DNA from: Pirellula staleyi DSM 6068
Lineage (GTDB): Bacteria > Planctomycetota > Planctomycetia > Pirellulales > Pirellulaceae
Reading direction: 5' to 3'
Assembly (NCBI RefSeq): GCF_000025185.1
Contig: NC_013720.1
Location: 4,402,001-4,466,000, forward strand
Length of the DNA stretch: 64,000 bases
The notes beneath the pieces were generated by a model. It was not told the DNA's origin. It ran no database searches and saw only the letters and a list, made by a program, of their open reading frames with translations. The first letter of the stretch is position 1; each line of letters begins with the position of its first letter. Below, one piece after another: positions 32,938 through 42,849 of the stretch. A program made the translations under genes and the position numbers.

Positions 32938-35024
32938 TCGCCGTGAGCATCGCAAAGACCTTCTCGGCTTCCACAAAGAAGTTGAGCACTCCTGACCGTG
33001 GCCGTGTCCTCGACTTTCTGACGAAGTTCATGGATGACCCGAGCAGCCCAGGACTAAATTTCGAGACGATTCAAGGTGCCAAAGATGGCAACATGAAGTC
33101 GGCTCGAATTACGCAAGACCTGCGCACGATACTTCATCAAAGCAATGGGATGTTGACGCTCCTGTATGCGGGCCACCACGAAGATGCGTACCGCTGGGCC
33201 GAGCGTCGCAGGATGGAGAATCATCCTGTCACCGGAACGCTCCAAATCGTTGAAACTGCCGAGGCGGCGCAGAATGAGGTGAATGTCGCGGACCTGACGT
33301 CCAATTCCACCAGGACTTTCAATGGTTACGACGATGACTACTTGCTGAGCCTTGGCGTCCCCACGGATTGGCTCACCATCATCCGACAGATTCAAAACGA
33401 CGACCAGTTGCTGGCAGTTTGTCAGAAACTTCCCGAGGAAGTTGCCGAAAGGCTGGTAACGCTCTCGACGGGTGAACTGGTCACGCCACCGCCCCCAGTC
33501 CCGGCCACCGCACCTGTTGAACAGAGTCCAGACAACCTGCGACGGTTCTGGGTCGTCCAGGATGCAGCCGATCTGGCCAGCGTACTGGATCGTCCGATCG
33601 AGGACTGGGTTCGTTTTCTGCATCCGTCTCAACGCTTGCTGGTGACCCAGGAATTCAATGGACCTGCCAAAGTCTCTGGTGCTGCCGGTACGGGTAAGAC
33701 CGTCGTCGGAATGCACCGAGCCCGCAGACTGGCTTCGCAAGGCAAACGCGTGCTGCTCACCTCGTTTGTGACGACGCTTTGCCGGAACATCGAACGGAAC
33801 ATCCACATCCTCTGCGCCGGCACTCAAAACGCGTTTGACGGGTCGACGGAGAGCCGAATCACGGTCAGTACCGTCCATAAGCAGGCACTAGCCCTCGCGA
33901 AGGCGACCCATCCGAAGCTCAGGCCATTGGAATCCGACAAGATCGAAGCTCTGGTCAATCGGCATCACAGTCATGGGGGATACCTGTTCGACTCAGGATT
34001 TCTCGTTACTGAGTGGAATGCCGTGGTCGAACCGCAGGGCATCACGACCTGGGAGGAGTATCGGGATGCCGTTCGCACCGGTCGCGGAAAACCGTTGACG
34101 ATCAAACAGCGCAAGGAGTGCTGGAAGGTATTTGCACGCATTTGGGAAGACCTCATGGCCGCCCATGCGTATCCGTGGTCAGCGATTTGTCGCATCGCGC
34201 GCGAAGCCGTGGAATCGGGAGCCGTGGAAAGCCCGTTTGACGCGGTGATTGTCGATGAGGTTCAGGACCTTCAACCGCAGGAGCTTCGGTTCCTGAAAGC
34301 TCTCTCCGCGAAGAATCCGGGTGACTTCATGCTGCTGGGAGACGCCGGACAACGCATCTATCCGGGGGGATTCAGCCTGAAGAAGCTCGGAATCGATGTT
34401 CGCGGACGGTCCCACATCCTGCGAATCAATTACCGCACCACGGAGCAAATCCGCCGATTTGCCGATGGCTTGCTGGCCACCACGTCCAATGACTTCGATG
34501 ACGGTGCGGAAGACCGGCGATCTCAGAGTCTGCTGAATGGCCCCAGACCCACGATCAGAGAGTTTCCCAACGAAGCCGAGCAAGCCAAGTTCGTGCTTGA
34601 TCAGGTTCGCTTGTTGCTCGAACAGGGAATGTCGCCGCGAGAAATCGCTGTTTTCGCCCGGTCGAGCAGTCGGTTGCAATCCATCCGTGACATCCTGACG
34701 GATGCGAAGATGGAGATTGCCCCGCTGAACGACGAAGAAGATTTGTCAGAAGTCAGGGGCATCAACCTCGGCACGATGCACCGGGCCAAGGGGCTGGAGT
34801 TCAAAGTCGTCTTCGTCATCGACTGTAACCAGGGGGTCGTCCCACATGCCTTCACCTTGTCCAAGATGCGGGATCAAGGGGACTACGACGCCGCGTACGA
34901 GCGGGAAAGACAACTTCTGTACGTCGCGATTACGCGTGCGCGTGATGAAGTGTTTGTCACGTCCGTCGGCAAGCCATCTGAGTTCCTGACGAGCCAACCC
35001 GGAAACACGAGAGGCCAACAATGA
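32934..35024 (+). CDS. RelE-fold domain fused to UvrD/Rep-type helicase
   Basis: Residues 1-110 match RelE/ParE-superfamily toxins: MIAVSIAKTFSASTKKLS, ARITQDLRTILH and LLYAGHHEDAYRWAERRRME, the last being a frequent line in free-standing RelE-like toxins. After a linker the SF1 helicase begins, with Walker A GAAGTGKTVVGMHRA (~250), Walker B FDAVIVDEVQDLQPQELRFL (~440), IRRFADGLL region motifs, GTMHRAKGLEFKVVFV (~615) and LYVAITRARDEVFV (~664). The RelE part may bind RNA or the helicase's nucleic-acid substrate. Both ends overlap neighbours by four bases, so it belongs to the DISARM-like operon, although canonical DISARM has no UvrD subunit. Confidence 0.85.
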   Translation: MIAVSIAKTFSASTKKLSTPDRGRVLDFLTKFMDDPSSPGLNFETIQGAKDGNMKSARITQDLRTILHQSNGMLTLLYAGHHEDAYRWAERRRMENHPVTGTLQIVETAEAAQNEVNVADLTSNSTRTFNGYDDDYLLSLGVPTDWLTIIRQIQNDDQLLAVCQKLPEEVAERLVTLSTGELVTPPPPVPATAPVEQSPDNLRRFWVVQDAADLASVLDRPIEDWVRFLHPSQRLLVTQEFNGPAKVSGAAGTGKTVVGMHRARRLASQGKRVLLTSFVTTLCRNIERNIHILCAGTQNAFDGSTESRITVSTVHKQALALAKATHPKLRPLESDKIEALVNRHHSHGGYLFDSGFLVTEWNAVVEPQGITTWEEYRDAVRTGRGKPLTIKQRKECWKVFARIWEDLMAAHAYPWSAICRIAREAVESGAVESPFDAVIVDEVQDLQPQELRFLKALSAKNPGDFMLLGDAGQRIYPGGFSLKKLGIDVRGRSHILRINYRTTEQIRRFADGLLATTSNDFDDGAEDRRSQSLLNGPRPTIREFPNEAEQAKFVLDQVRLLLEQGMSPREIAVFARSSSRLQSIRDILTDAKMEIAPLNDEEDLSEVRGINLGTMHRAKGLEFKVVFVIDCNQGVVPHAFTLSKMRDQGDYDAAYERERQLLYVAITRARDEVFVTSVGKPSEFLTSQPGNTRGQQ

Positions 35025-37870
35025 GTTTTTCCGTCGGGACATTGGTGAAGGCTCGCGGACGCGAATGGGTCGTCCTGCCCGAGTCACAGGATGATTTTCT
35101 GGTCGTTCGCCCACTCGGGGGAACCGATGCGGAAGTCGCCGGGATCGATACCTATTTGGAGTCGGTCGACCCGGCGAGCTTCGACCTTCCCGACCCGACA
35201 CGGCTGGGTGATTTTCAATCGTGTCGCATGCTGCGGAATGCGATCCGCTTCGGATTCCGTTCCAGTGCCGGGCCGTTTCGATCATTCGGCAAGATTGCCG
35301 TCGAACCGAGACCCTATCAACTCGTGCCACTCTTAATGGCACTGAAGCTCGATCCCGTGCGGCTCCTGATCGCTGACGACGTCGGTATCGGGAAAACCGT
35401 CGAGGCATTGTTGATTGCTCGGGAACTGCTGGATCGGGCCGAGGTCCAGCGAATGTCCGTGTTGTGTCCACCCCACCTCGCAGAACAGTGGCAGGACGAA
35501 CTCCGCGACAAGTTTCACATCGAGGCCGAACTCGTCCTCTCCAGCACGGCGAAACGCCTCGATCGGGTCTGCGGCAACCGATCCGTCTTCGATGTGTTTC
35601 CCTACACGATTGTTTCTCTCGACTACATCAAGAGTGAATCGCGCCGTAACGATTTCATCCGTGCCTGTCCTGAACTGGTGATCGTTGATGAGGCACATAC
35701 CTGTACGTCATCCGCCCAACCAGGGCGGGGTGGCACACGGCAGCAGCGCCACGAGGTCGTGAGGGAGCTTTCCAAGAGTCCGAATCGACACATGCTCCTC
35801 GTCACGGCGACACCCCACTCAGGCAATGAAGAGGGCTTCCGCTCACTGTTGGGGTTACTCAACCCCGAATTCGCGGACCTTCCCACAGACCTCTCTGGTG
35901 ACGAGAACCGCCGACAACGCGAACGCCTCGCCCAGTATTTCGTGCAGCGCCGTCGCGGTGACATCAGGCACTACCTGGAATCGGACACTTCGTTTCCTGA
36001 TCGCCTGGAGCAAGAGCAGACCTACAAACTCGGCACGTCCGAGTACCGTAAGCTGTTCGATCGCCTGTTGAGCTACGCTCGCGAAGTCGTGCAGGAATCG
36101 GAGGGAATGTCCCGCGTACGGCAACGTGTTCGCTGGTGGGCGGCGCTGGCGTTGTTACGGGCACTGGCCAGCAGCCCGGCAGCTGCCGCTGCGACACTGC
36201 GGAGCAAGCTCCAGGCCATCGCGGCGGAATCGCCGGATGAAGTCGATGACATCAGTCGCCCTCTCGTCTTCGACGATGACGCCGAAGACTCCGCAGATGC
36301 CCCGGACATCACGGCGGGTGCGGACCTGGCTGACCTCGAAGAGAACGAATCGGACGCTGCCAAAGAGCGGAAGCGCTTGCTCGACATGGCGCGTGCGGCA
36401 GACAAGCTCGAAGGCGACGGCGACCCCAAACTCGTTCAGATGGTGCCGATCGTCAAAAGGCTCGTCTCCGAGGGCCACCGACCGATCCTGTTCTGTCGTT
36501 TCATCGCCACAGCCGAATACCTCGCCGAGCAGCTACGCCAGCGACTTCCGAAAGGGGTCACGGTGATCGCTGTCACCGGGCAGATCCCACCCTCGGAGCG
36601 TGAGGCCCGCATTCAAGAGATGCGGAATCACGAACAGTACGTCCTGGTCTGTACCGATTGCCTGTCCGAAGGGATCAACCTCCAGCATCTGTTCGACTCG
36701 GTCATCCATTACGACCTGAGCTGGAACCCCACGCGACACGAACAGCGAGAGGGACGTGTCGATCGCTTCGGCCAGCCCAAGCCCGAAGTCAAAGTGCTGA
36801 CCTACTATGGCACCGACAACCAGATCGACGGCGTCGTTCTGGAAGTCCTCATTCGCAAGCACAAGGCGATTCGCAAAGCCCTGGGCGTTTCGGTCCCCGT
36901 GCCGACAACCAGCAATGCTGTGCTGGAGGCGTTGTACGAGGGGTTGCTGCTGCGGCGCAAAGATACTCAGCAGCAGATGTTTCAGTTCCCGGATGATGAC
37001 GAACTGAAGCCGATGACCAATGAGTTCAACGCCGAATGGCAGAACGCGGCGGACCGAGAGAAGAAGAGCCGCTCACTGTTCGCTCAGCACACAATCAAGC
37101 CCGACGAAGTCGCCCACGAAGTGGCCGAGATTCAGTCTGCGATTGGTTCGGCTGCGGATGTCGACGCCTTTGTCACATCGAGCGTCAAGGCGTTTCGAGG
37201 GGTGATCACCCGCCAAGGGGGCCGATGCGACATCGACCTGACAGAAGCTCCCCGCGCCGTGCGGGAATCGATCCGCTCCACACCGAAGTTTGCCGGACGC
37301 TTCCAGCTTCCGGTCTCCAACGATGAGCTGTATCTCTCGCGAACGCACCCTGTGATCGAGGGGCTTGCGACTTACGTGATGGATTCGGCGCTGGATGCCA
37401 CTTCGGTCAGCGACGGACCGGTTCCGGCAGCCCGATGCGGTGTCATTCGGACCAAGGCTGTCAGCACCCGCACGACGTTACTGCTGCTCCGGCTGCGGTA
37501 TCACATCATCACCACGCGCGGTGATGAGTCGACTCCCTTGCTCGCGGAAGACACACTGATCGTCGGCTTTCGAAGTGCCCCCTCCGCTGCGGAATGGTTG
37601 TCGCCCGCTGAGGCGGAATCCCTGCTTCTGGCCACTCCCGATGACAACGTCACCGACGATGTGGCTCGCAACTTCGTTCAGAAGGTGATTGATGAGTTCA
37701 GCCACTTGAGGTCTCATCTCGATGAAGTCGCCGAGGCACACGGGAAGGAACTGCTCGACGCTCACCAGCGTGTGCGGACCGCCTCCCGCCGTGTCGGAGT
37801 GAAATACAGCATCGAGCCACAACTGCCGCCGGACGTTCTGGGGCTGTACGTGTATCTGCCGGTGATGTAA
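35021..37870 (+). CDS. SNF2-family helicase, DrmD-like
   Basis: The 949-residue protein has SNF2 motifs in order: RPYQLVPLLMAL, Walker A ADDVGIGKTVEALLIARELL (~118), LVIVDEAHTC (~222), VTATPHSGN (~260), LVCTDCLSEGINLQHL (~545) and HEQREGRVDRFGQ (~575). The long C-terminal part (to 949) is helical. In class 1 DISARM an SNF2 protein of this length (DrmD) precedes the adenine methyltransferase DrmMI, exactly as here. It probably translocates on DNA to license or restrict entry. It overlaps the previous gene by four bases; 89 bases separate it from the methyltransferase gene. Confidence 0.85.
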   Translation: MSFSVGTLVKARGREWVVLPESQDDFLVVRPLGGTDAEVAGIDTYLESVDPASFDLPDPTRLGDFQSCRMLRNAIRFGFRSSAGPFRSFGKIAVEPRPYQLVPLLMALKLDPVRLLIADDVGIGKTVEALLIARELLDRAEVQRMSVLCPPHLAEQWQDELRDKFHIEAELVLSSTAKRLDRVCGNRSVFDVFPYTIVSLDYIKSESRRNDFIRACPELVIVDEAHTCTSSAQPGRGGTRQQRHEVVRELSKSPNRHMLLVTATPHSGNEEGFRSLLGLLNPEFADLPTDLSGDENRRQRERLAQYFVQRRRGDIRHYLESDTSFPDRLEQEQTYKLGTSEYRKLFDRLLSYAREVVQESEGMSRVRQRVRWWAALALLRALASSPAAAAATLRSKLQAIAAESPDEVDDISRPLVFDDDAEDSADAPDITAGADLADLEENESDAAKERKRLLDMARAADKLEGDGDPKLVQMVPIVKRLVSEGHRPILFCRFIATAEYLAEQLRQRLPKGVTVIAVTGQIPPSEREARIQEMRNHEQYVLVCTDCLSEGINLQHLFDSVIHYDLSWNPTRHEQREGRVDRFGQPKPEVKVLTYYGTDNQIDGVVLEVLIRKHKAIRKALGVSVPVPTTSNAVLEALYEGLLLRRKDTQQQMFQFPDDDELKPMTNEFNAEWQNAADREKKSRSLFAQHTIKPDEVAHEVAEIQSAIGSAADVDAFVTSSVKAFRGVITRQGGRCDIDLTEAPRAVRESIRSTPKFAGRFQLPVSNDELYLSRTHPVIEGLATYVMDSALDATSVSDGPVPAARCGVIRTKAVSTRTTLLLLRLRYHIITTRGDESTPLLAEDTLIVGFRSAPSAAEWLSPAEAESLLLATPDDNVTDDVARNFVQKVIDEFSHLRSHLDEVAEAHGKELLDAHQRVRTASRRVGVKYSIEPQLPPDVLGLYVYLPVM

Positions 37871-37959
37871 CGGCTCGCTTCACCCTCTGTCAGGGAGACA
37901 GGGTGAGGTCAGAGGAAACCAGTACGGAGACGCGTTGATGTTCGACCAGAAAGACGCTC

Positions 37960-40900
37960 GTGCGAACTCGTACCCGCAATCCATTCACGACGGTCTCCAC
38001 GGCTGGGCTGCTGCTCCCGGTCGATCTGCTCGCGCGCATTGTCGACGGCGATCCCAACCTGCCGGGCCTCACCCCCAAGGATTACCACCTGCGCTCTGGC
38101 GAACGGCTCAATGAAGCGGCCAGCCGGGCCTGGAATGAATGCCTGGCCGCCTGGAAGTCGTTTCGCAAGAAGTTCGCCTCTCTTCCAGCCTCGGATACCG
38201 GCACCACGCTCACCCGCGATGAATGGCTGTTGCCGCTGTTTCAGGAACTCGGCTACGGGCGTCTGCAACCCAAGCGAGCCATCGTCATCGATGGCAAGGA
38301 ATACCCGATCAGCCACGGTTGGGAAGATCACGTCCCTATCCACCTGCTGTCAGCTCGCTATTCCATCGACCGCCGCACGCCGGGGGCCGCCGGGGCGGCC
38401 ACCCGTGCCCCGTACAGCCTGCTTCAGGAGCTGCTCAACAGCAGCGGCCAGCATCGCTGGGGATTTGTCACCAACGGTCTCAAGCTCTACCTGCTGCACG
38501 ACAACGCCGCCCTCGCGCGGGCCGCGAATGTCGAATTCGACCTCGAAGCGATGATGGACGGCGAACTCTACGCCGACTTCATGCTGCTGTTCCTGCTCTG
38601 CCATCAATCCCGCGTCGAGATTCAGCCCACGCCGATTGCCAAAGTCACCCTGGATCGGAAGACCGGCAAGGCCAAGAAGGCGAAAGCCACGAGTCAGAAG
38701 AAGCTGGTCACCGATGACGATGCCGAAGCCGGTGAAGGCGACGACTCCGTCGACGCGGAAGCAGAAAAGACCCGGCTTGGTCCGGAGAACTGCTGGCTGG
38801 AGCGCTGGGCCAATCAGGCTGATCAGCAAGGGACCCGCGCCCGCGACAAACTACGAGATGGCGTCGAAGCGGCGATCAAGTCCCTCGGAGCCGGTTTCCT
38901 GACCACCAAGGGGAATCAGGCACTTCGCGAGCGGATGCGGACGGGCGAACTGTCGACCCAGGACTATTACCGCCAGCTTCTCCGCGTCGTCTATCGGCTG
39001 CTGATGCTGCTCGTCGCCGAGGAAAAGAAGACCGAGAACGGGGCCAACCTCTTTCATCCCCCCGGCACTCCGCCCGAGGTCACCGACCGTTACGCCCGCT
39101 TCTACTCGGTCAGCCGCATTCGCACGCTGGCCTACGAGCGGCGCGGCACCGCTCACACTGATCTGTATGAATCGCTCAAGGTCCTGTTCCTCAAGCTGCG
39201 CGAGGGGTACGCCCCGCTGGGCATTCCCGGCATGGGTTCGTTTCTCTTCTCGGACGACTCCACGCCCGATCTGGACGACGCCTTCCTCGCCAATCAGGAC
39301 TTGCTCGATGCCTTCCGGAATCTCTGTTACACGGAAGACACATCCGGGCGCGGCGGCAGCATTCGCCGTCCGGTCGACTTCGGCAGCCTCGGCAGCGATG
39401 AACTCGGCAGCGTGTACGAATCGCTGCTCGAACTGCATCCCAAGATCGACACCGATGAGGGGCCGTTCACGCTCGGCACGGCGTCCGGTAACGAACGCAA
39501 AACGACCGGTAGCTACTACACCCCGACCTCGCTCATCAACTGCCTGCTCGACTCGGCCCTCGATCCGGTCGTTCACGCCGCCATCGATGTTCCTGATCGT
39601 GCCGAGGCCGAACGCAAGCTGCTCAATCTGAAAGTCTGCGATCCGGCGTGCGGCAGCGGACACTTTCTGATCGCAGCCGCTGAGCGAATGGCGATGCACC
39701 TGGCTAGGCTGCGGACCGGCGATGACGAGCCGAACACGCTCGATGTCCAGCACGCCAAACGCGACATCATCGGCCGCTGCATCTACGGCGTCGACATCAA
39801 CCCGATGGCCGTTGAGCTGTGTAAGGTCGCCCTCTGGATGGAAGCGATGGAGCCGGGGAAGCCGTTCTCGTACCTCGAACATCACATCCAGTGCGGCAAC
39901 AGCCTGCTCGGAACCACACCCGCGCTGCTCGCCAAGGGAATCCCCGACGATGCGTTCACGGCGATTGAAGGAGATGTGAAGTCCCGCGTCAGCGAACTGA
40001 AGAAGCAGAACAAGAAAGAGCGGCTGGATCGCATCAATCGGCAAACGGAGATGTTCGAGCCGCCGTTGAAACTCGGCAACCTCTCGTCAGAGTTCGTGCG
40101 GCTAAACATCCTGGAAGACGACTCGATCAGCGACATCCGCTCGATGGAAGAGCGGTACACGGCCCTCGTTCGCGGAGCGGACTACCAGAACGCCCGGTTG
40201 CTGGCCGATACGTGGTGCGCGGCGTTCGTCTGGAAGAAGGATGACTCCGATCTCGGCAAGCTCTGCCCCACCGAGCGCGACTTCCGCAAGGTCGAATCAC
40301 ACGCCGCCGCTGGTCTGTTGCCTCACGTCCGCACCGAAGTCGAACGCCTGCGAAACCAATACCAGTTCTTTCACTGGCATCTGGCGTTCCCAGACGTGTT
40401 CCGTTTGCCGAGCCAGGACGAGCAGCCAGGCAACGAACATACAGGCTGGAACGGGGGCTTCAATGTTGTCCTCGGAAATCCGCCGTGGGAGCGAATCAAC
40501 ATCAATCAAAAGGAGTGGTTCGCCAGTCGATCGCGAGAGATTAGTGGTGCTTCTAACGCCGCATCTAGGCGAGCGGCAATCTTGCGGCTTTCATCGACTG
40601 ACCCTGTCCTTCAGCAGCATTGGAAGGACGCGATTCGCGAAGCCGCCGGAAATACTCATCTATTGCGAGACAGTGGGGGGTTCCCGTTGTGCGGACGCGG
40701 TGATGTAAATACTTATGCCGTGTTCTGTGAACTTAATCGAGCGATTATTGATTCGTACGGAACTGTTGGCTGCATTGTGCCGCCAGGAATTGCGATGGAC
40801 GCGACCACCCAAGACTTTTTCCAAGACCTTGTTCGCAATCAGTCTCTAATCGCAGTGTTCCATTTTGAGAACGAAGCCAAAGTATTTCCAGGTGTTCACC

Positions 40901-42849
40901 ATGCTTTTCGGTTTTGCCTGTTCGTCATCGGTGGCAATCGACGGGTAACCATGACTCCAGTATTTGTTGCATATGCCAGATCCGTTGACGATCTCCGTCA
41001 ACCCGATCGTCTATACGCGATGAGCAAAGCTGAGTTTCAACGGCTGTGTCCAAACACCGGGACATTTCCTGCATTTCGCAGCCGGAGAGATGCAGAGTTA
41101 ACCAAGCTAATACATGCAAAGGTTCCGGTCCTTATCCGCCATGCCGCAGAAGACGGAAACCCTTGGCAATGCGAGTTGCGACGCATGATACACATGTCCG
41201 ATGACGCCGAATGTTTTTCAAATAAAGATGCAATGACTCGTGAAGGCGCAGTTTTATCAGGAAATATATTCGTCGTCGGCAACGAACGCTACCTTCCGCT
41301 TTACGAAGCAAAGATGTGCCACATTTTTGATCACCGTTATGGTACGTACGCGGGCCAAACTGAGGCACAAGCCCAACAGGGATCTCTTCCAAACCTGTCC
41401 GCAGGGGACCACGCCGATCCTTCATGCTTCCCGATGCCCCGATATTGGGTTCCTGAAAAGGAGGTCGGGAATAGACTCAGAGACCTCTGGAAACATAGGT
41501 GGCTTCTCGGGTGGCGAGACATCACTGGCTCCGAAAAGAGTCGTACTGTTATTGCGACGGTCATCCCTTGCGTAGCAGTTTCGGGGTTCCATCAGATTTA
41601 CCTGCATTATGCTCCGTATCTTGCGGGCTGCGTGTGTGCAAATTTGTCTTCGTTTGTCTTGGACTTTGTATCCCGCCAGAAAGTGGGTGGTACTCACTTG
41701 ACCTACGGGATTCTTGAACAACTACCGATTCTACCACCCGATTCTTACTCAAAGCCATGTCTGTGGTCCGGAAAAGACTCGCGGGTTGAAGCGTTTCCGT
41801 CTCTTGATGGATGGCTGCTGCCTCGCGTCGTTGAACTAACCTACACAGCGTGGGACTTGCAGCCATTCGCGCAGGACTGCGGATACGACGGGCCGCCGTT
41901 CCGCTGGGACGAAGAGCGTCGCTTCCAGCTCCGTGCGGAACTCGACGCCGCCTTTTTCCATCTTTACCTCCCCAGCGATGCCCAAGGCGACTGGCTCCCC
42001 GCCGCCAACGAATCCCCGGACGACCTCGCCCGGCTCAAGGAGAGTTTCCCCCAGCCACGCGACGCCGTCTCCTACATCATGGACACCTTCCCCATCGTCC
42101 GCCGCAAAGACATCGCCAAACACGGCACCTACCGCACGAAGGACACGATCCTCAACGTCTACGACGCCATGCAGACCGCCATCCGCACCGGCATCCCCTA
42201 CCAAACGATTCTCGATCCCCCGCCAGCCGATCCACGCGTCGCGCATCCAGCGCGTGAGGCGGCCGTCGTCCCACTCAGATCGGTGGTAGTCGATCCGGTT
42301 TTTCCGAAGACGGATTTGGAGAAGGTGCTGTGCGCCTGTTTACTCGATTTCGTGACGTCGCAGCCAAGTCTAAAGGAGGACGAATACGTCGATCTGATGA
42401 TCCTCGCGATGCAGCCTGCGAATTGCCGTTTGCTCCTGACAGGCGATGAACGCGACCGCTTCGACCAATTCCTGACGGCGGTCTTGCCCGAGTTGATCGC
42501 CGACAGTGACGGAAAGCCACCGTGGCGTATGCTTCTTTCGACGTTTCGGGCCAATCTGTCGATTCAGAGAGATCGCTTCGCCCCAGGAGCCAACGCCCAG
42601 ATCGTTCGCGGAAAACTGCCGGATGTCAACGGTCAGTTCGTGGCACTGGTCCTGAAGGCAGGAGAGCGCTTGCGAGAACTTCAGGAAGCTGCCACTCCTC
42701 ACGATGGACCATCAACGCCGCCGCCGATAGGAGTCCGCAGTGCGCGAAAAGTTCGGGATGACGCTCCAACTGATCCGGCGTTGGTCAACTTGGTCAATTC
42801 GGTAAAGAACCACCGAATGGCGGCCATGAGTGGAGCTACTTCGGCATGA
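37960..42849 (+). CDS. Eco57I-class N6-adenine methyltransferase (DrmMI/PglX-like)
   Basis: The protein has 1629 residues from GTG 37960. An N-terminal ~400-residue region is of the restriction/adaptor type, followed by a helical part. Methyltransferase motifs are GSYYTPTSLI (~518), motif I VCDPACGSGHFLIAAAERM (~560), YGVDINPMAVELCK and motif IV NVVLGNPPWERIN (~841). The target-recognition region follows to ~1290. A conserved C-terminal tail ends the chain. In DISARM and BREX such enzymes mark self DNA. Bases ~40500-41850 are clearly AT-richer than both flanks, which suggests a swapped target-recognition block. It overlaps the next gene by ATGA. It could also be a type IIG-like enzyme, but no separate nuclease motif was pinned down. 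Confidence 0.85.
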   Translation: MRTRTRNPFTTVSTAGLLLPVDLLARIVDGDPNLPGLTPKDYHLRSGERLNEAASRAWNECLAAWKSFRKKFASLPASDTGTTLTRDEWLLPLFQELGYGRLQPKRAIVIDGKEYPISHGWEDHVPIHLLSARYSIDRRTPGAAGAATRAPYSLLQELLNSSGQHRWGFVTNGLKLYLLHDNAALARAANVEFDLEAMMDGELYADFMLLFLLCHQSRVEIQPTPIAKVTLDRKTGKAKKAKATSQKKLVTDDDAEAGEGDDSVDAEAEKTRLGPENCWLERWANQADQQGTRARDKLRDGVEAAIKSLGAGFLTTKGNQALRERMRTGELSTQDYYRQLLRVVYRLLMLLVAEEKKTENGANLFHPPGTPPEVTDRYARFYSVSRIRTLAYERRGTAHTDLYESLKVLFLKLREGYAPLGIPGMGSFLFSDDSTPDLDDAFLANQDLLDAFRNLCYTEDTSGRGGSIRRPVDFGSLGSDELGSVYESLLELHPKIDTDEGPFTLGTASGNERKTTGSYYTPTSLINCLLDSALDPVVHAAIDVPDRAEAERKLLNLKVCDPACGSGHFLIAAAERMAMHLARLRTGDDEPNTLDVQHAKRDIIGRCIYGVDINPMAVELCKVALWMEAMEPGKPFSYLEHHIQCGNSLLGTTPALLAKGIPDDAFTAIEGDVKSRVSELKKQNKKERLDRINRQTEMFEPPLKLGNLSSEFVRLNILEDDSISDIRSMEERYTALVRGADYQNARLLADTWCAAFVWKKDDSDLGKLCPTERDFRKVESHAAAGLLPHVRTEVERLRNQYQFFHWHLAFPDVFRLPSQDEQPGNEHTGWNGGFNVVLGNPPWERININQKEWFASRSREISGASNAASRRAAILRLSSTDPVLQQHWKDAIREAAGNTHLLRDSGGFPLCGRGDVNTYAVFCELNRAIIDSYGTVGCIVPPGIAMDATTQDFFQDLVRNQSLIAVFHFENEAKVFPGVHHAFRFCLFVIGGNRRVTMTPVFVAYARSVDDLRQPDRLYAMSKAEFQRLCPNTGTFPAFRSRRDAELTKLIHAKVPVLIRHAAEDGNPWQCELRRMIHMSDDAECFSNKDAMTREGAVLSGNIFVVGNERYLPLYEAKMCHIFDHRYGTYAGQTEAQAQQGSLPNLSAGDHADPSCFPMPRYWVPEKEVGNRLRDLWKHRWLLGWRDITGSEKSRTVIATVIPCVAVSGFHQIYLHYAPYLAGCVCANLSSFVLDFVSRQKVGGTHLTYGILEQLPILPPDSYSKPCLWSGKDSRVEAFPSLDGWLLPRVVELTYTAWDLQPFAQDCGYDGPPFRWDEERRFQLRAELDAAFFHLYLPSDAQGDWLPAANESPDDLARLKESFPQPRDAVSYIMDTFPIVRRKDIAKHGTYRTKDTILNVYDAMQTAIRTGIPYQTILDPPPADPRVAHPAREAAVVPLRSVVVDPVFPKTDLEKVLCACLLDFVTSQPSLKEDEYVDLMILAMQPANCRLLLTGDERDRFDQFLTAVLPELIADSDGKPPWRMLLSTFRANLSIQRDRFAPGANAQIVRGKLPDVNGQFVALVLKAGERLRELQEAATPHDGPSTPPPIGVRSARKVRDDAPTDPALVNLVNSVKNHRMAAMSGATSA

